From: Thermomonas sp. | GTDB taxonomy: Bacteria > Pseudomonadota > Gammaproteobacteria > Xanthomonadales > Xanthomonadaceae | NCBI RefSeq assembly: GCF_029945965.1 | Contig: NZ_JAQSDO010000006.1 | Span: 335,608 to 399,607, forward strand | Length of the DNA: 64,000 nucleotides | Direction of reading: 5' to 3' | Shown: positions 37,662 to 47,274 of the stretch, piece after piece | Numbering within the stretch: position 1 is the stretch's first letter | Layout of the letters: each line of letters opens with the position of its first letter | The notes under the pieces: generated by a model | Told to the model about the DNA's origin: nothing | The model's input: the letters and a program-made list of their open reading frames with translations, nothing else | Databases searched by the model: none | Made by a program: the position numbers and the translations under genes

Positions 37662-38788
37662 GCGAAGTGTTCGACCTGACTTGCGACTTGATCGCGCGGC
37701 CTTCGGTCACGCCGGAGGACGCCGGCTGCCAGGCTATGATCGCCACGCGGCTGGCGGCTTCAGGCTTCACGAACGAACACCTGCGGCTGGGCGAAGTCGA
37801 CAATTTTTTTGCGACGCACGGCAGCGGTGATGGCCCGGTGCTGGTCTTGCTTGGGCATACCGATGTGGTGCCGCCGGACCCGTGCGAGGCCTGGGCTAGC
37901 GATCCCTTCGCGCCTGAAATTCGCGATGGCGTGCTGTACGGACGTGGGGCCGCCGACATGAAGGGCAGTGTGGCGGCGTTCGTGGTCGCGCTGGAGCGTT
38001 TCGTCGCTGGGCATCCGGATCACCCGGGCACGGTTGCATTGCTGCTGACCTCGGACGAGGAGGGCGATGCGATTGATGGCGTGCGCCGTGTCGCGAATAT
38101 TTTCAAGGAGCGCGGCCAGCGCATCGATTGGTGCATTACTGGCGAGCCGTCATCGAAAGAAACGCTCGGCGACTTGCTGCGGGTCGGTCGACGCGGCTCG
38201 CTCTCGGCGACGCTTAACGTCAAGGGCGTGCAGGGCCACGTCGCCTATCCAGACAAGGCGCGTAACCCGATTCATCAGGCGATGCCGGCGTTGAGTGAAC
38301 TCGCTGCGCGGCAGTGGGATATGGGCTACGAAACCTTTCCGCCGACCAGCTTGCAGATCAGCAACATCCACGCCGGCACCGGCGCCAACAACGTGATTCC
38401 AGGCGAGCTGCAGGTGTTGTTCAACTTGCGCTACAACCCGCATTGGGATGCGCCACGGTTGGAAGCCGAATGCGAAGCCGTGTTGCATGCGCATGGCCTT
38501 GAATACGATATCCATTGGTATCGCAGCGGTGAGCCGTTCCATACGCCGGAAGGTCCGTTACGTGCTGCGGCGCGCGAGGTGTTGGCTGAGTTCGCGGGTG
38601 CCGCGCCGGAAGAGAGCACCGGTGGCGGCACGTCCGATGCGCGTTTCATTGCGCCGCTGGGCACGCAGTGCATCGAGATCGGGCCGGTCAATGCGAGCAT
38701 CCACAAGGTCGATGAAAACGTCCGCGTTGCTGATCTGGAACGCCTGCCGGATCTTTATCTGGCACTGATAGAGCGATTGATGTCCTGA
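37658..38788 (+). CDS. dapE: Succinyl-diaminopimelate desuccinylase
   Basis: M20 dinuclear zinc hydrolase of the lysine/DAP pathway. Metal ligands and catalytic residues in [19 protein letters not shown] and [21 protein letters not shown] near the C-terminus. 376 residues, normal. GTG start overlapping the ArsC-like gene. Confidence 0.96.
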   Translation: MSEVFDLTCDLIARPSVTPEDAGCQAMIATRLAASGFTNEHLRLGEVDNFFATHGSGDGPVLVLLGHTDVVPPDPCEAWASDPFAPEIRDGVLYGRGAADMKGSVAAFVVALERFVAGHPDHPGTVALLLTSDEEGDAIDGVRRVANIFKERGQRIDWCITGEPSSKETLGDLLRVGRRGSLSATLNVKGVQGHVAYPDKARNPIHQAMPALSELAARQWDMGYETFPPTSLQISNIHAGTGANNVIPGELQVLFNLRYNPHWDAPRLEAECEAVLHAHGLEYDIHWYRSGEPFHTPEGPLRAAAREVLAEFAGAAPEESTGGGTSDARFIAPLGTQCIEIGPVNASIHKVDENVRVADLERLPDLYLALIERLMS

Positions 38789-38812
38789 GTTGCCGACCGT
38801 GCGGCGCTTCGG

Positions 38813-39688
38813 TCAGCGCAGCAGCAATACCGGGATATGGCAGGTCCGCAGCAATTGCGTGGTGGTGCTGCCCAGGATCATCGTGCGGATCCGCGAATGG
38901 CCGTAGGCGCCCATCACCAGCAGGTCGGCTTTCAGCTCATCTACGTGCCGGGCAATCGTCGTATCGGCGCTGCCTGGTTGCAGGTGCATGGTCGGCGTGA
39001 AGCCTGCGCTGGTGAGTTGCGCCTGCGCCCATGCGAGCGCATCGCGATGGTCGGTCGTGTCATCGCCAACCATCAGTACATGGCATTCGACATCGCGCAA
39101 CAGCGGGCTGGCGCAGATCATCTCGATGCAGGTACGGGTGGTGGCGCTGCCATCGAAGGCGACCAGGAAGCGACTGATTGGCCGGTACTCGCGCGCGGCG
39201 ACCAGCACCGGGCGATGCACTGCGCGCACCACGCGTTCCAGGTTGCTGCCGAGGTGGCCCTTGGCGAAATCCGCATGTTCGCCACGCTTGCCAATCACGA
39301 TCAGCCGCGTGGCCAGCTCGAGATCGAGCAAGGTATCGACCAGCACGCCATGGCGTTGGGTGATCGTGGCAGTCACGCCGGATTTCACAAGCACCTCGGA
39401 TTGCAGCTGTTGCAGCAATTCGCGGCCATGCGCCTGCGCCATTTTCGCGCGTTGTTCGTCAAGTGCGGCAAGTTCACCGAGCAGGACCTGGGTGGTGTCC
39501 ATCGACAGGTTGCCGCTGAGATCTGGCGGGGCAATGCTTGGATCGCGCGCGATCACGTGCAGGAGTTCAAAGGGGGCACCCAAGTGGGTCGCGGCCCAGG
39601 CAGCAAGACTGGCGACGCTTGCGGCATAAACCGACGGGTCGATCGCAGCCAGCACGCGGCCATCGATATTGATCAGGGATTGGGTCAT
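38813..39688 (-). CDS. Universal stress protein, two UspA domains
   Basis: 291 residues forming tandem UspA folds (about 1-155 and 160-290). The second domain ends with the nucleotide-loop motif VMGAYGHSRIRTMILGSTT; the first carries the weaker VIGKRGEHADFAKGHLGS. Upstream on the same strand is the SulP transporter, 21 nt away, so they are likely cotranscribed. Confidence 0.9.
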   Translation of the reverse strand: MTQSLINIDGRVLAAIDPSVYAASVASLAAWAATHLGAPFELLHVIARDPSIAPPDLSGNLSMDTTQVLLGELAALDEQRAKMAQAHGRELLQQLQSEVLVKSGVTATITQRHGVLVDTLLDLELATRLIVIGKRGEHADFAKGHLGSNLERVVRAVHRPVLVAAREYRPISRFLVAFDGSATTRTCIEMICASPLLRDVECHVLMVGDDTTDHRDALAWAQAQLTSAGFTPTMHLQPGSADTTIARHVDELKADLLVMGAYGHSRIRTMILGSTTTQLLRTCHIPVLLLR

Positions 39689-39709
39689 TGCGCTCCTCCA
39701 AATGCTCGC

Positions 39710-41188
39710 TCAGTGCCCGCCCATCAGGCGTTCGGCACCGGGTTTGTCATGGATCGCGAGCCGATCAATGATCGTCGCGCTCGCGTCATTCATGCCGATG
39801 ATCTCGATGTTGCTGCCTTCGCGGCGGAATTTCAGCACCACCTTGTCCAGCGCACCGACCGCGCTGAGATCCCAGAAATGCGCATTGCTGACATCGATCA
39901 CTACGCGTTCCAGTACTTCCCTGAAATCGAAGCGGGCGACGAAATCATTGGCCGATGCGAAGAACACCTGGCCTGTCACCGCATAGGTGCGCTCGCGACC
40001 ATCGGCGCTTGCGGTCGAATCCACATGCAGTACCTGACCGACCTTGCGCGCAAAGAACAGCGCCGACAACAACACCCCGGTGAGCACGCCCCTGGCCAGG
40101 TCGTGGGTCATTACGGTGACGATGACAGTCCCGAGCATGACGATGCTGGAGGATTTTGGATGCGTGTGCAGGTTGCGAATTGACGACCAGCTGAAGGTGC
40201 CGATCGACACCATGATCATCACCGCCACCAGCGCCGCCATCGGGATCTGCTTCACCCACGGGCCGGCGAACACCACCATCAGCAGCAGCACGCTGCCGGC
40301 TACCAGCGTGGACAGGCGCCCGCGGCCGCCGGATTTCACGTTGATCACCGACTGCCCGATCATCGCGCAGCCGGCCATGCCGCCGATGAATCCGGTGGCG
40401 ATATTGGCGATGCCTTGTCCCGCGCATTCGCGATTCTTGTTGCTGGGCGTGTCGGTCAGGTCGTCGATGATCTGCGAAGTCAGCATCGACTCCAGCAGAC
40501 CAACCACTGCCAATGTCGCAGCAACCGGAAGAATGATCCCGAGTGTTTCCAGGTTAAGCGGAACCGATGGCAGCATGAAGATCGGCAGGCTGTCGGGCAG
40601 TTCGCCCATGTCGCCGACGGTGTGGATATCGAGCTTGAGCCACATCGCCACCCCGGTCAGGACCACAATTGTGACCAGTGGCGACGGGACCGCCTTGGTG
40701 ATGCGCGGGAACAGATAGATGATGCCTAGACCGGCCGCAGTCATCGCATAGACGGTCCACGGCACATTGATCAGTTCGGGCAATTGCGCCATGAAGATCA
40801 GGATGGCCAATGCATTGACGAAACCGGTGATCACCGAGCGCGACACGAACCGCATCAGGCTGCCCAGCTTGAGCATGCCGGCGATGATCTGCAGCACGCC
40901 GGTCAGCACGGTGGTCGCCAGCAGGTATTGCAGGCCATGGTCCTTGACCAGGGTGACCATCACCAGCGCCATCGCGCCGGTGGCGGCAGAAATCATGCCG
41001 GGCCGACCACCGGCGAAGGCAATGACGACTGCAATCGAAAATGACGCGTACAAGCCGACCTTGGGGTCGACGCCAGCAATAATCGAAAAGGCAATTGCCT
41101 CGGGAATCAGCGCAAGCGCGACCACCAGGCCGGCGAGTACGTCGCCGCGGATATTGCCGAACCATTCCTGGCCAGCACGGGATGTCAT
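39710..41188 (-). CDS. SulP-family anion transporter with STAS domain
   Basis: Membrane transporter, probably for sulfate or bicarbonate. About 10-12 helices (residues 15-390) begin with the SulP region [22 protein letters not shown] cytoplasmic STAS domain (about 400-480, [17 protein letters not shown]) follows. I chose the ATG at 41188; a TTG two codons upstream has a better-spaced AGGA. No carbonic anhydrase or sulfate-assimilation gene is adjacent to fix the substrate. Confidence 0.88.
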   Translation of the reverse strand: MTSRAGQEWFGNIRGDVLAGLVVALALIPEAIAFSIIAGVDPKVGLYASFSIAVVIAFAGGRPGMISAATGAMALVMVTLVKDHGLQYLLATTVLTGVLQIIAGMLKLGSLMRFVSRSVITGFVNALAILIFMAQLPELINVPWTVYAMTAAGLGIIYLFPRITKAVPSPLVTIVVLTGVAMWLKLDIHTVGDMGELPDSLPIFMLPSVPLNLETLGIILPVAATLAVVGLLESMLTSQIIDDLTDTPSNKNRECAGQGIANIATGFIGGMAGCAMIGQSVINVKSGGRGRLSTLVAGSVLLLMVVFAGPWVKQIPMAALVAVMIMVSIGTFSWSSIRNLHTHPKSSSIVMLGTVIVTVMTHDLARGVLTGVLLSALFFARKVGQVLHVDSTASADGRERTYAVTGQVFFASANDFVARFDFREVLERVVIDVSNAHFWDLSAVGALDKVVLKFRREGSNIEIIGMNDASATIIDRLAIHDKPGAERLMGGH

Positions 41189-41404
41189 CTTCAAAACGAT
41201 TTTCCTGATACAGCCCACGGATCTCGGTACCGTGTCGATGGTGCGCGGGCAGAAGGTAGGAAGGCGGGGCGGATGCAGACAAAAGTGCTGTCGGCAAGGA
41301 GCATGTCTGCAGGGGCGGCCATTGTAAACGAGGCGGGCTGTTCGCCCTCCTGCCGGGATGAACCGGGATGGCGAAGCCACGGCAGTCGCGCCTCGCATGC
41401 CTGC

Positions 41405-41433
41405 TTGCGCGCTGGCCAGCGGCCATGCATAGT
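41405..41433 (+). promoter_or_regulatory. Putative promoter for the asnB leader
   Basis: TTGCGC (41405-41410) and CATAGT (41428-41433) are separated by exactly 17 nt. Transcription would start at about 41440, so the leader peptide ATG (41441) would be at or near +1, giving a leaderless coding leader. Confidence 0.5.
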
Positions 41434-41440
41434 CGGCGCC

Positions 41441-41503
41441 ATGAGCTTCCTGCGGACCATCAATAATCGTCTGAACGCCAGCCCCCCGCGGGTCGGCGAT
41501 TAG
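41441..41503 (+). CDS. asnB leader peptide (Asn-rich, putative attenuator)
   Basis: A 20-codon [23 protein letters not shown], with three Asn codons within five positions (AAT AAT CGT CTG AAC). It is followed by an intrinsic terminator and then asnB. The stop codon TAG (41501-41503) overlaps the end of the 5' strand of a predicted antiterminator. This is the layout of ribosome-mediated attenuators such as those of his and trp operons, here with asparagine as the controlling residue. No Shine-Dalgarno is visible; the transcript may be leaderless. Confidence 0.75.
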   Translation: MSFLRTINNRLNASPPRVGD

Positions 41504-41559
41504 CGCGCGCAACGCACGCAAATCGAACCGAGGCCCGCACCGAAACGTGCGGGCCTTTT
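41488..41559 (+). promoter_or_regulatory. Antiterminator/terminator switch upstream of asnB
   Basis: Antiterminator: 41488-41501 (GCGGGTCGGCGATT) pairs with 41521-41538 in 14 base pairs with two 2-nt bulges. Terminator: 41531-41540 pairs with 41547-41556. They share 41531-41538, so only one can form. A ribosome stalled at the Asn codons (41462-41476) leaves 41488-41501 free and favours the antiterminator. One reaching the stop codon covers it and favours termination. Confidence 0.75.
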
Positions 41560-41567
41560 CTTTTTTG
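41531..41567 (+). terminator. Intrinsic terminator in the asnB leader
   Basis: AGGCCCGCAC and GTGCGGGCCT form a perfect 10-bp GC-rich stem with a 6-nt loop, followed by TTTTCTTTTTT. It lies 27 nt after the leader peptide stop and 60 nt before the asnB ATG. Confidence 0.92.
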
Positions 41568-41626
41568 CGGCGTACTTTTTCACCTCCACAAATTCACTTC
41601 CACATACTCCACGGCAGGACTTCCCC

Positions 41627-43303
41627 ATGTGTTCGATCCTCGGTGTCTTCGATCTCCGCCCCGGTGCCGACATGCATCCGCTGCGTCCGCTTGCACTCTC
41701 GCTGTCGGCGCGCCAGCGCCACCGCGGGCCAGACTGGAGCGGCGTGCATGTCGATGCCAATGCGCTGCTGGTGCATGAGCGGCTGGCCATCGTCGATCCG
41801 GCGGGTGGCGCGCAGCCCATTCGTTCGGCTGATGGCCAGTTGGTGCTGGCGGTCAATGGCGAGATCTACAACCACCGCGAACTCGAACGCCGGCTGGCGA
41901 AGCAGTATTCCTACCAGACCGGTTCCGATTGCGAAGTCGTCAATGCGCTATATCGCGATGGCGAGGCACCGGCGACGTGGCTGGGTCGGCTCAACGGCAT
42001 CTTTGCGTTTGCACTGTGGGATGCGGGCGCCAAGCATGCATTGATCGCGCGTGATCACATGGGCATCTGTCCGTTGTACTGGGGCCACGATGCCGAAGGA
42101 CGGATCTGGGTCGCGTCGGAAATGAAGGCGATCACGCGCATGTGTCCCGATGTCGCTGCGTTCCCGCCGGGCCATGTGTTCGACACCGCCACTGGCGAGC
42201 TTACGCATTGGTACAAGCGCGCCTGGCGCGACTACGACGCGGTGCAGGGCGTGGCTGCCGACAAGGCAGAGTTGCGCGAGGCGTTCGAGCGCGCGGTGCA
42301 TCGGCAGATGATGAGCGACGTGCCGTATGGCGTGCTGTTGTCGGGCGGACTGGATTCATCGCTGGTCGCGGCCTGTGCAGCCAAGTTCGCGCGCAAGCGC
42401 GTCGAGGACGACGACAGGGGCGAGGCCTGGTGGCCGCGCCTGCACAGCTTCGCGATCGGCCTGGACGGTTCGCCGGACCTGGCGGCGGCGGAGATCGCGG
42501 CCGAAGCGCTGGGCACCGTGCATCACGGCTTCACCTATAGCTTCGAGGAAGGTCTCGACGCGCTGCCGGAAGTGATTCGCCACATCGAGACTTATGACGT
42601 GACCACCATTCGCGCATCCACGCCGATGTACCTGTTGGCACGGCGCATCAAGGCGATGGGCGTGAAGATGGTGCTGTCCGGCGAGGGCAGCGATGAACTG
42701 TTCGGCGGCTATCTCTACTTCCACAAGGCACCGAATGCACGTGAGTTTCACGAAGAACTCGTGCGCAAACTCGACGCGTTGCACAGCTTTGACTGCTTGC
42801 GCGCGAACAAGTCGATGATGGCCTGGGGTGTGGAGCCGCGGGTGCCATTCCTGGATGTGGAATTCATGGACGTGGCGATGCGCATGGATGCCCAGCACAA
42901 GATGGCTGGGAACGGAAAAATAGAAAAAGGAATCCTGCGCGAAGCCTTCGAGGGCTATCTGCCGAAAGAGATCCTGTGGCGGCAGAAGGAACAGTTCAGC
43001 GATGGCGTGGGCTACGGCTGGATCGATGGATTGAAGGCACACGCCGAGGCCAATGTCAGTGACGTCGCGTTCGCCGAAGCCGCCACGCGCTTCCCGATCA
43101 ACACACCGACGACCAAGGAAGGCTATTTCTACCGTGACCTGTTCGACCAGGTGTTCCCGGGCGATGCCTGTGCGAACACGGTGCCGGGCGGCAAGTCGAT
43201 TGCGTGTTCATCGCCCGCCGCGATCGCATGGGATGCCGCATTCGCCAACGCCGCCGATCCATCCGGACGCGCGATTGCAGGGGTACACACGGCGGCGCTG
43301 TAA
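41627..43303 (+). CDS. asnB: Asparagine synthase, glutamine-hydrolysing
   Basis: Converts Asp, Gln and ATP to Asn. Cys2 is the glutaminase nucleophile (MCSILGVFDL), with RHRGPDWSG and NGEIYNHRELE in the N-terminal domain. The synthetase P-loop LSGGLDSS begins near residue 238, and GEGSDELFGGY follows. 558 residues, typical of the E. coli AsnB type. AGGA lies 9 nt upstream of the ATG. A peptide-leader attenuator precedes the gene. Confidence 0.95.
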   Translation: MCSILGVFDLRPGADMHPLRPLALSLSARQRHRGPDWSGVHVDANALLVHERLAIVDPAGGAQPIRSADGQLVLAVNGEIYNHRELERRLAKQYSYQTGSDCEVVNALYRDGEAPATWLGRLNGIFAFALWDAGAKHALIARDHMGICPLYWGHDAEGRIWVASEMKAITRMCPDVAAFPPGHVFDTATGELTHWYKRAWRDYDAVQGVAADKAELREAFERAVHRQMMSDVPYGVLLSGGLDSSLVAACAAKFARKRVEDDDRGEAWWPRLHSFAIGLDGSPDLAAAEIAAEALGTVHHGFTYSFEEGLDALPEVIRHIETYDVTTIRASTPMYLLARRIKAMGVKMVLSGEGSDELFGGYLYFHKAPNAREFHEELVRKLDALHSFDCLRANKSMMAWGVEPRVPFLDVEFMDVAMRMDAQHKMAGNGKIEKGILREAFEGYLPKEILWRQKEQFSDGVGYGWIDGLKAHAEANVSDVAFAEAATRFPINTPTTKEGYFYRDLFDQVFPGDACANTVPGGKSIACSSPAAIAWDAAFANAADPSGRAIAGVHTAAL

Positions 43304-43411
43304 CCCACGACGAAGACCAAGCTGTTGGCGACGACGAGACTGTGGGGTGTTCGCGCAGCGGCATTCAGAGCCGCGTAGCGAGCACGCCACAGTAGGCGGC
43401 GTCGCCTGCTC

Positions 43412-44137
43412 TCACGCGATCGGCAAACTGCGACAGCCCAACGCTTCCAGCACGCCATGCAGTGCCGGGAGTTGCATCAACCATGGCGCGGCAATCGTCA
43501 CCAAGCCGCTACCCAGCACCAGCAGTCCGGCAGCAATGCGAAACCCGCCGCGTTGCAGGCGCTGGCCAAAACGCGCGCCAGCCCAGGTCAGCGGCACCAT
43601 CATCGGCAAGGTACCCAGACCAAATGCCGCCATCGTCAATGCGCCATGGCTGGCGCTGGCCTGAAGCCATGCAGCTGCCAGCAGGGTGGTGCTCAAGCCA
43701 CACGGCATCCAGCCCCACAACATGCCCAGCAGCAGTCGCTTGGTGAGAGTGTCGGCCGGAATCAAATGTCGTTGCAATGGCCGCAGCAGTTGCCAGAAGC
43801 GCGTGGCGGGGCCGCCGAAGAAACGTGGCAGGTGATTCTTGCGATCCAGCAGGCGCAGGCCGGCGATGACCAGCACGATGCCGACCGCCGCGCGCATCAC
43901 CACCCCCAACATGGGAATGCGTGCGATGCCGAGCAGACCGCTGCCTATTCCGCCCACAATCGCGCCGGCCAGCACATAACCCAGCACGCGCCCAAGATTC
44001 GGCTGCAGCGCCTGCCACCAACCGCGATTACCGTTGCCAATGCTGGTGGCAATGCCGCCGCACATGGCCGCGCAATGCGCGCCACCCAACAGGCCGGTGG
44101 TCAATGCGGCGCCGAGTACCAGCAGGTCAACCGGCAT
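43412..44137 (-). CDS. TauE/SafE-like membrane protein of the cco cluster
   Basis: 241 residues, about six membrane helices. GGAHCAAMCGGIA near the N-terminus carries a Cys pair and His, and LWGWMPCGLSTTLL carries a further Cys in a membrane helix. Homologous proteins downstream of ccoS are annotated as sulfite exporter TauE/SafE-like; a role in copper supply to oxidase has been proposed for some. Start at 44137 (GGGAG upstream) overlaps ccoS by 11 nt. Confidence 0.82.
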   Translation of the reverse strand: MPVDLLVLGAALTTGLLGGAHCAAMCGGIATSIGNGNRGWWQALQPNLGRVLGYVLAGAIVGGIGSGLLGIARIPMLGVVMRAAVGIVLVIAGLRLLDRKNHLPRFFGGPATRFWQLLRPLQRHLIPADTLTKRLLLGMLWGWMPCGLSTTLLAAAWLQASASHGALTMAAFGLGTLPMMVPLTWAGARFGQRLQRGGFRIAAGLLVLGSGLVTIAAPWLMQLPALHGVLEALGCRSLPIA

Positions 44138-44321
44138 CGCTACTCCCGTCATCATCGTCATGGCGTTGTGGCGTTGCTGGCGGCAGATCGTCCTGCAGGA
44201 TGTCCAGCGCAGCGGTGTCCAGGTCTTCGAACTGGCCGCGGCGCACCGCCCAAACAAATGCCCAGGCCGCCACGCCGAGCAGCATCAAGCTGATGGGGAT
44301 CAAGACCAACAGGATTGCCAT
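44127..44321 (-). CDS. ccoS: cbb3 oxidase maturation protein CcoS
   Basis: 64-residue single-pass membrane protein with the family pattern of a short hydrophobic N-terminus (ILLVLIPISLMLLGVAAWAF), then AVRRGQFEDLDTAALDIL and an acidic tail. Needed for cofactor insertion into cbb3 oxidase in other bacteria. The ATG shares its A with the ccoI stop codon. Confidence 0.92.
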   Translation of the reverse strand: MAILLVLIPISLMLLGVAAWAFVWAVRRGQFEDLDTAALDILQDDLPPATPQRHDDDDGSSDAG

Positions 44322-46765
44322 CAATCGGTCCGGGCAATGGGCGCGGCTGCGATCATCGCAGGTGTCGATCGCTGTTGCGGACGGAATGCCGTGACGCGTT
44401 GGCGTGGCGAAAGACGCAATGCATTGAGCGTCACCGTCAGCGACGAGACCGCCATGCCCAATGCCGCCAGCCAGGGCGTGACCAGGCCCGCAGCAGCCAA
44501 CGGCAATGCCAGCAGGTTGTAGCCAAGTGCCCAGGCCAGATTCTGCCGGATGATCGTGCGCGTGCGCCGGGCCAGCGCCACAGATTCAGGGATTCGCATC
44601 AGCGATGGATGCGACAGCACCAGGTCGGCGGCGCGCTGCGCGAGTGCCGCGCCATTGGCCAGCGCCAGCGACACGTCGGCGCCGGCGAGGACCGGTGCAT
44701 CGTTGAGTCCGTCACCGACCATGGCTACACGGCGACCTTCGGACTGCAGGCCGCGCACGAACGCCAGCTTCTGCTCAGGCGTCTGCCGCGCATGCACATC
44801 GTCGATGCCCAGCATTTCGCCAAAACGCATCACTGCGGCGTGCGCATCGCCGCTCGACAGATGCAGGCGCAGGCCCTGTGCGCGCAATGCGGCGATGGCG
44901 GCGGCGGCTTCGGGCCGCGCACTTTCCTGCACGCCAAAGCGAGCAACGCCGCGCACGCCATCGCTGAGCCACAGGGCGCCATCGTCTACACCGCCGCAGG
45001 CAAAGCCGGCCTGGCCAAGCCGCCACTTGACGCCATCGATCATGCCTTCGATGCCGGCTCCCGGCAGCGTGCGCACATTGCTCGCATGCGGCGCGTCGTC
45101 GACTTCGGCGAATACGTGCTGCAGCGGATGGCCACTGTCGCGTTCAAGTGCCGCGGCGATGCGCAATGCCTGAGCAGTGTCGAATCCTTCGAAGGTGTCC
45201 ACCGAGCTGCGTCGCGGCCTGCCATCGCTGAGCGTGCCGGTCTTGTCGAACACCACGTCGGTCACCCCGGCCAGCGTCTCAAGTGCATCCGCGCGCAACG
45301 GCAGCACGCCAGCGCGGGCCAATGTGCCGTGGGCGACGGCGAGCGCAGTGGGAATCGACAGGGACAGTGCGCACGGGCAGCTGATCACCAGCAGCGCCAA
45401 GGTCACTTCGAATGCACGCGAGGGATCGTGGATGCGCCACGCCAGCCACACCAGTAACGCGGCCAGCAGCAGGGCGAGCACAAACCAGCCGGCGATGCGG
45501 TCGGCAAGCCGTGCCAACGGTGGTCGGTGTGCCTGAGCATGATCCACCATCCGCGCGAGTTGCGAGAGGCGGGTATCGGCGCCCACGCGATGCACGCGCA
45601 GGCGTGCGGATTGCTCGCGACACACGGTACCGGCATATACTTCGCTGCCCGGCTGCTTGTTCACCGCGGTGGCTTCGCCGGTCAGCAGGGCTTCCTCGAA
45701 ACTGGCATTGGTATCCAGCAGTGTGCCATCGGCTGGCACCACATCACCTGCGGCGACACGCACGATGTCATCGATGCACAAAGCCGCGACCGGCACCGCT
45801 TCACGTGTACCGTCGGCTGACTCGCGCACCGCAATCACCGGGCGCGCCCGCGCCAGCGCATCGACCTGCGCACTTGCGATGTTGCGCGCACGCTGCTCGA
45901 GCATGCGCGCCGCGAGCAGCAAGAACACGAACATCACTGCCGCATCAAACCAGACATGCGGTCCGCCGCGGATGGTCTCGACCACACTGGCGCCGTAGGC
46001 CAGCAAGGTTGCGCTGGCGATCAGCGTGTCCATGCCAAGCCTGCGGCCGCGCAGTTCACGCAGCATACCGGCGATGAACGGCCAGCCCGACCAGAACACC
46101 ACCGGCGTGGATACCAGGAAGGTCAGCCAGCGGAAGAAGTCGCGGGTCGCCAGCGGCATTTCATGGTTGGTGTCGAGGTACAGCGCTTCGGCGAACATCA
46201 TCGCCTGCATCGTGCCAAGGCCTGCCAGGCCAAGTCGGAGCAACCAGCGATTGCGTTCGCTGCGGCGTGCCTGCTCGCGCGCTTGCCCGCTACTGAGGTA
46301 ACTGCGATAGCCGAGTGCCGCGATTCGTTCAAGCAATTTCGACAGCGCGACGCGGGTCGGATCCCATGCGATGCGGATGCGTCCGGTGACGGCATTGGCG
46401 CTGATGTCGAGGACACCGTCTTGCGTACGCAACGCACGGTCGATCAGCCAGGCGCAGGCGGCGCAGTGCATCCCGTCCGACAGCACGGTGATCTCGCGGC
46501 CACCGGCGACGGCATGGACGTGATCCTGCAGCAGGTCATCGCGATCCCAGCTGGAAAAGTCGACGATAGCCTCGCCGACCTGGTCTGCGGGTGCGGTGCG
46601 CAGCTGGTAATAGTTGGCGAGGCCGGCATCGGCGATCCATTGCGCAGCGCCCGCGCAGCCGGCGCAGCAGAACGCATGCGACTGACCGTCGAGGGTTGCG
46701 ATCACGGGTGGTGAGGGAAGTGGCTCGCCGCAGTGATGGCAGGCGCGATCAGCCGATGTGTTCAC
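44321..46765 (-). CDS. ccoI: Copper-type P1B ATPase CcoI
   Basis: Heavy-metal P-type ATPase for copper delivery to cbb3 oxidase. An N-terminal cysteine cluster (CHHCGEPLP, CCAGC) and HMA CAACAWL precede the membrane helices. The ion-binding CPC lies in ISCPCALSLSIP; the phosphorylation motif DKTGTLSDG and GDGLNDAPVLAGADV follow. 814 residues. Overlaps ccoH by 4 nt. Confidence 0.94.
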   Translation of the reverse strand: MNTSADRACHHCGEPLPSPPVIATLDGQSHAFCCAGCAGAAQWIADAGLANYYQLRTAPADQVGEAIVDFSSWDRDDLLQDHVHAVAGGREITVLSDGMHCAACAWLIDRALRTQDGVLDISANAVTGRIRIAWDPTRVALSKLLERIAALGYRSYLSSGQAREQARRSERNRWLLRLGLAGLGTMQAMMFAEALYLDTNHEMPLATRDFFRWLTFLVSTPVVFWSGWPFIAGMLRELRGRRLGMDTLIASATLLAYGASVVETIRGGPHVWFDAAVMFVFLLLAARMLEQRARNIASAQVDALARARPVIAVRESADGTREAVPVAALCIDDIVRVAAGDVVPADGTLLDTNASFEEALLTGEATAVNKQPGSEVYAGTVCREQSARLRVHRVGADTRLSQLARMVDHAQAHRPPLARLADRIAGWFVLALLLAALLVWLAWRIHDPSRAFEVTLALLVISCPCALSLSIPTALAVAHGTLARAGVLPLRADALETLAGVTDVVFDKTGTLSDGRPRRSSVDTFEGFDTAQALRIAAALERDSGHPLQHVFAEVDDAPHASNVRTLPGAGIEGMIDGVKWRLGQAGFACGGVDDGALWLSDGVRGVARFGVQESARPEAAAAIAALRAQGLRLHLSSGDAHAAVMRFGEMLGIDDVHARQTPEQKLAFVRGLQSEGRRVAMVGDGLNDAPVLAGADVSLALANGAALAQRAADLVLSHPSLMRIPESVALARRTRTIIRQNLAWALGYNLLALPLAAAGLVTPWLAALGMAVSSLTVTLNALRLSPRQRVTAFRPQQRSTPAMIAAAPIARTD

Positions 46766-47274
46766 TTCGCGTCCAGCGCGGGCCCCAGGTGCGTGGCCCG
46801 TTGACCGCGTGGCAGGCGTCCGCGCAGGCGCCAGTTTCCACCAGCACCTGCATTGCCATCGCTCAATCGCGCGTTCCAGTCATGGCCGCTATCGGCCGTG
46901 TACTTGACGTGCCAGCCAAGCTCATCAGGCAGCAGCGTCAGCGACACATCGTCGTCCTGCCGGTTCGGATGCAGGAGTTGCAGGTGCAGGGGCTGGCTGC
47001 GCAGGAATTCGCCGCCGGCAGGGAACACGCGCAACATACCATCCTCGGACTGCAGCACCGCTCCCAGCTTCAGCTCCATCGCGCGGGCATCGGGGCCGAT
47101 GTCAGCCTCCTGGATCTGGCCGGTGTGCTGGACCTTGTCGGCGACCATGTCGTTGTTTCCACTGGAACGCGCCGCCGCGACCAGCAGGGCGATCGAGGCG
47201 ACCACCGCCAACGCGGGGAGCGCCACCACCAGCCACACCATCGGTTCCTTCCATGCGCGACGTGGTTCGGTCAT
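46762..47274 (-). CDS. ccoH: FixH/CcoH family protein
   Basis: 170 residues: one N-terminal membrane helix (WLVVALPALAVVASIALLVA) and a periplasmic domain of FixH type. Assembly factor that interacts with CcoN/CcoP in other bacteria. Lies between ccoG and ccoI with 4-nt overlaps on both sides. Confidence 0.88.
   Translation of the reverse strand: MTEPRRAWKEPMVWLVVALPALAVVASIALLVAAARSSGNNDMVADKVQHTGQIQEADIGPDARAMELKLGAVLQSEDGMLRVFPAGGEFLRSQPLHLQLLHPNRQDDDVSLTLLPDELGWHVKYTADSGHDWNARLSDGNAGAGGNWRLRGRLPRGQRATHLGPALDAK

Noticed and set aside
38837..40183. 448-codon plus-strand frame over the UspA and SulP genes
   Set aside because: Spans two real minus-strand genes; composition is that of a GC-rich complement.
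43304..43411. Gap between asnB and the TauE-like gene searched for a terminator or small gene
   Set aside because: Only weak GC-rich dyads and no convincing ORF or T-run.
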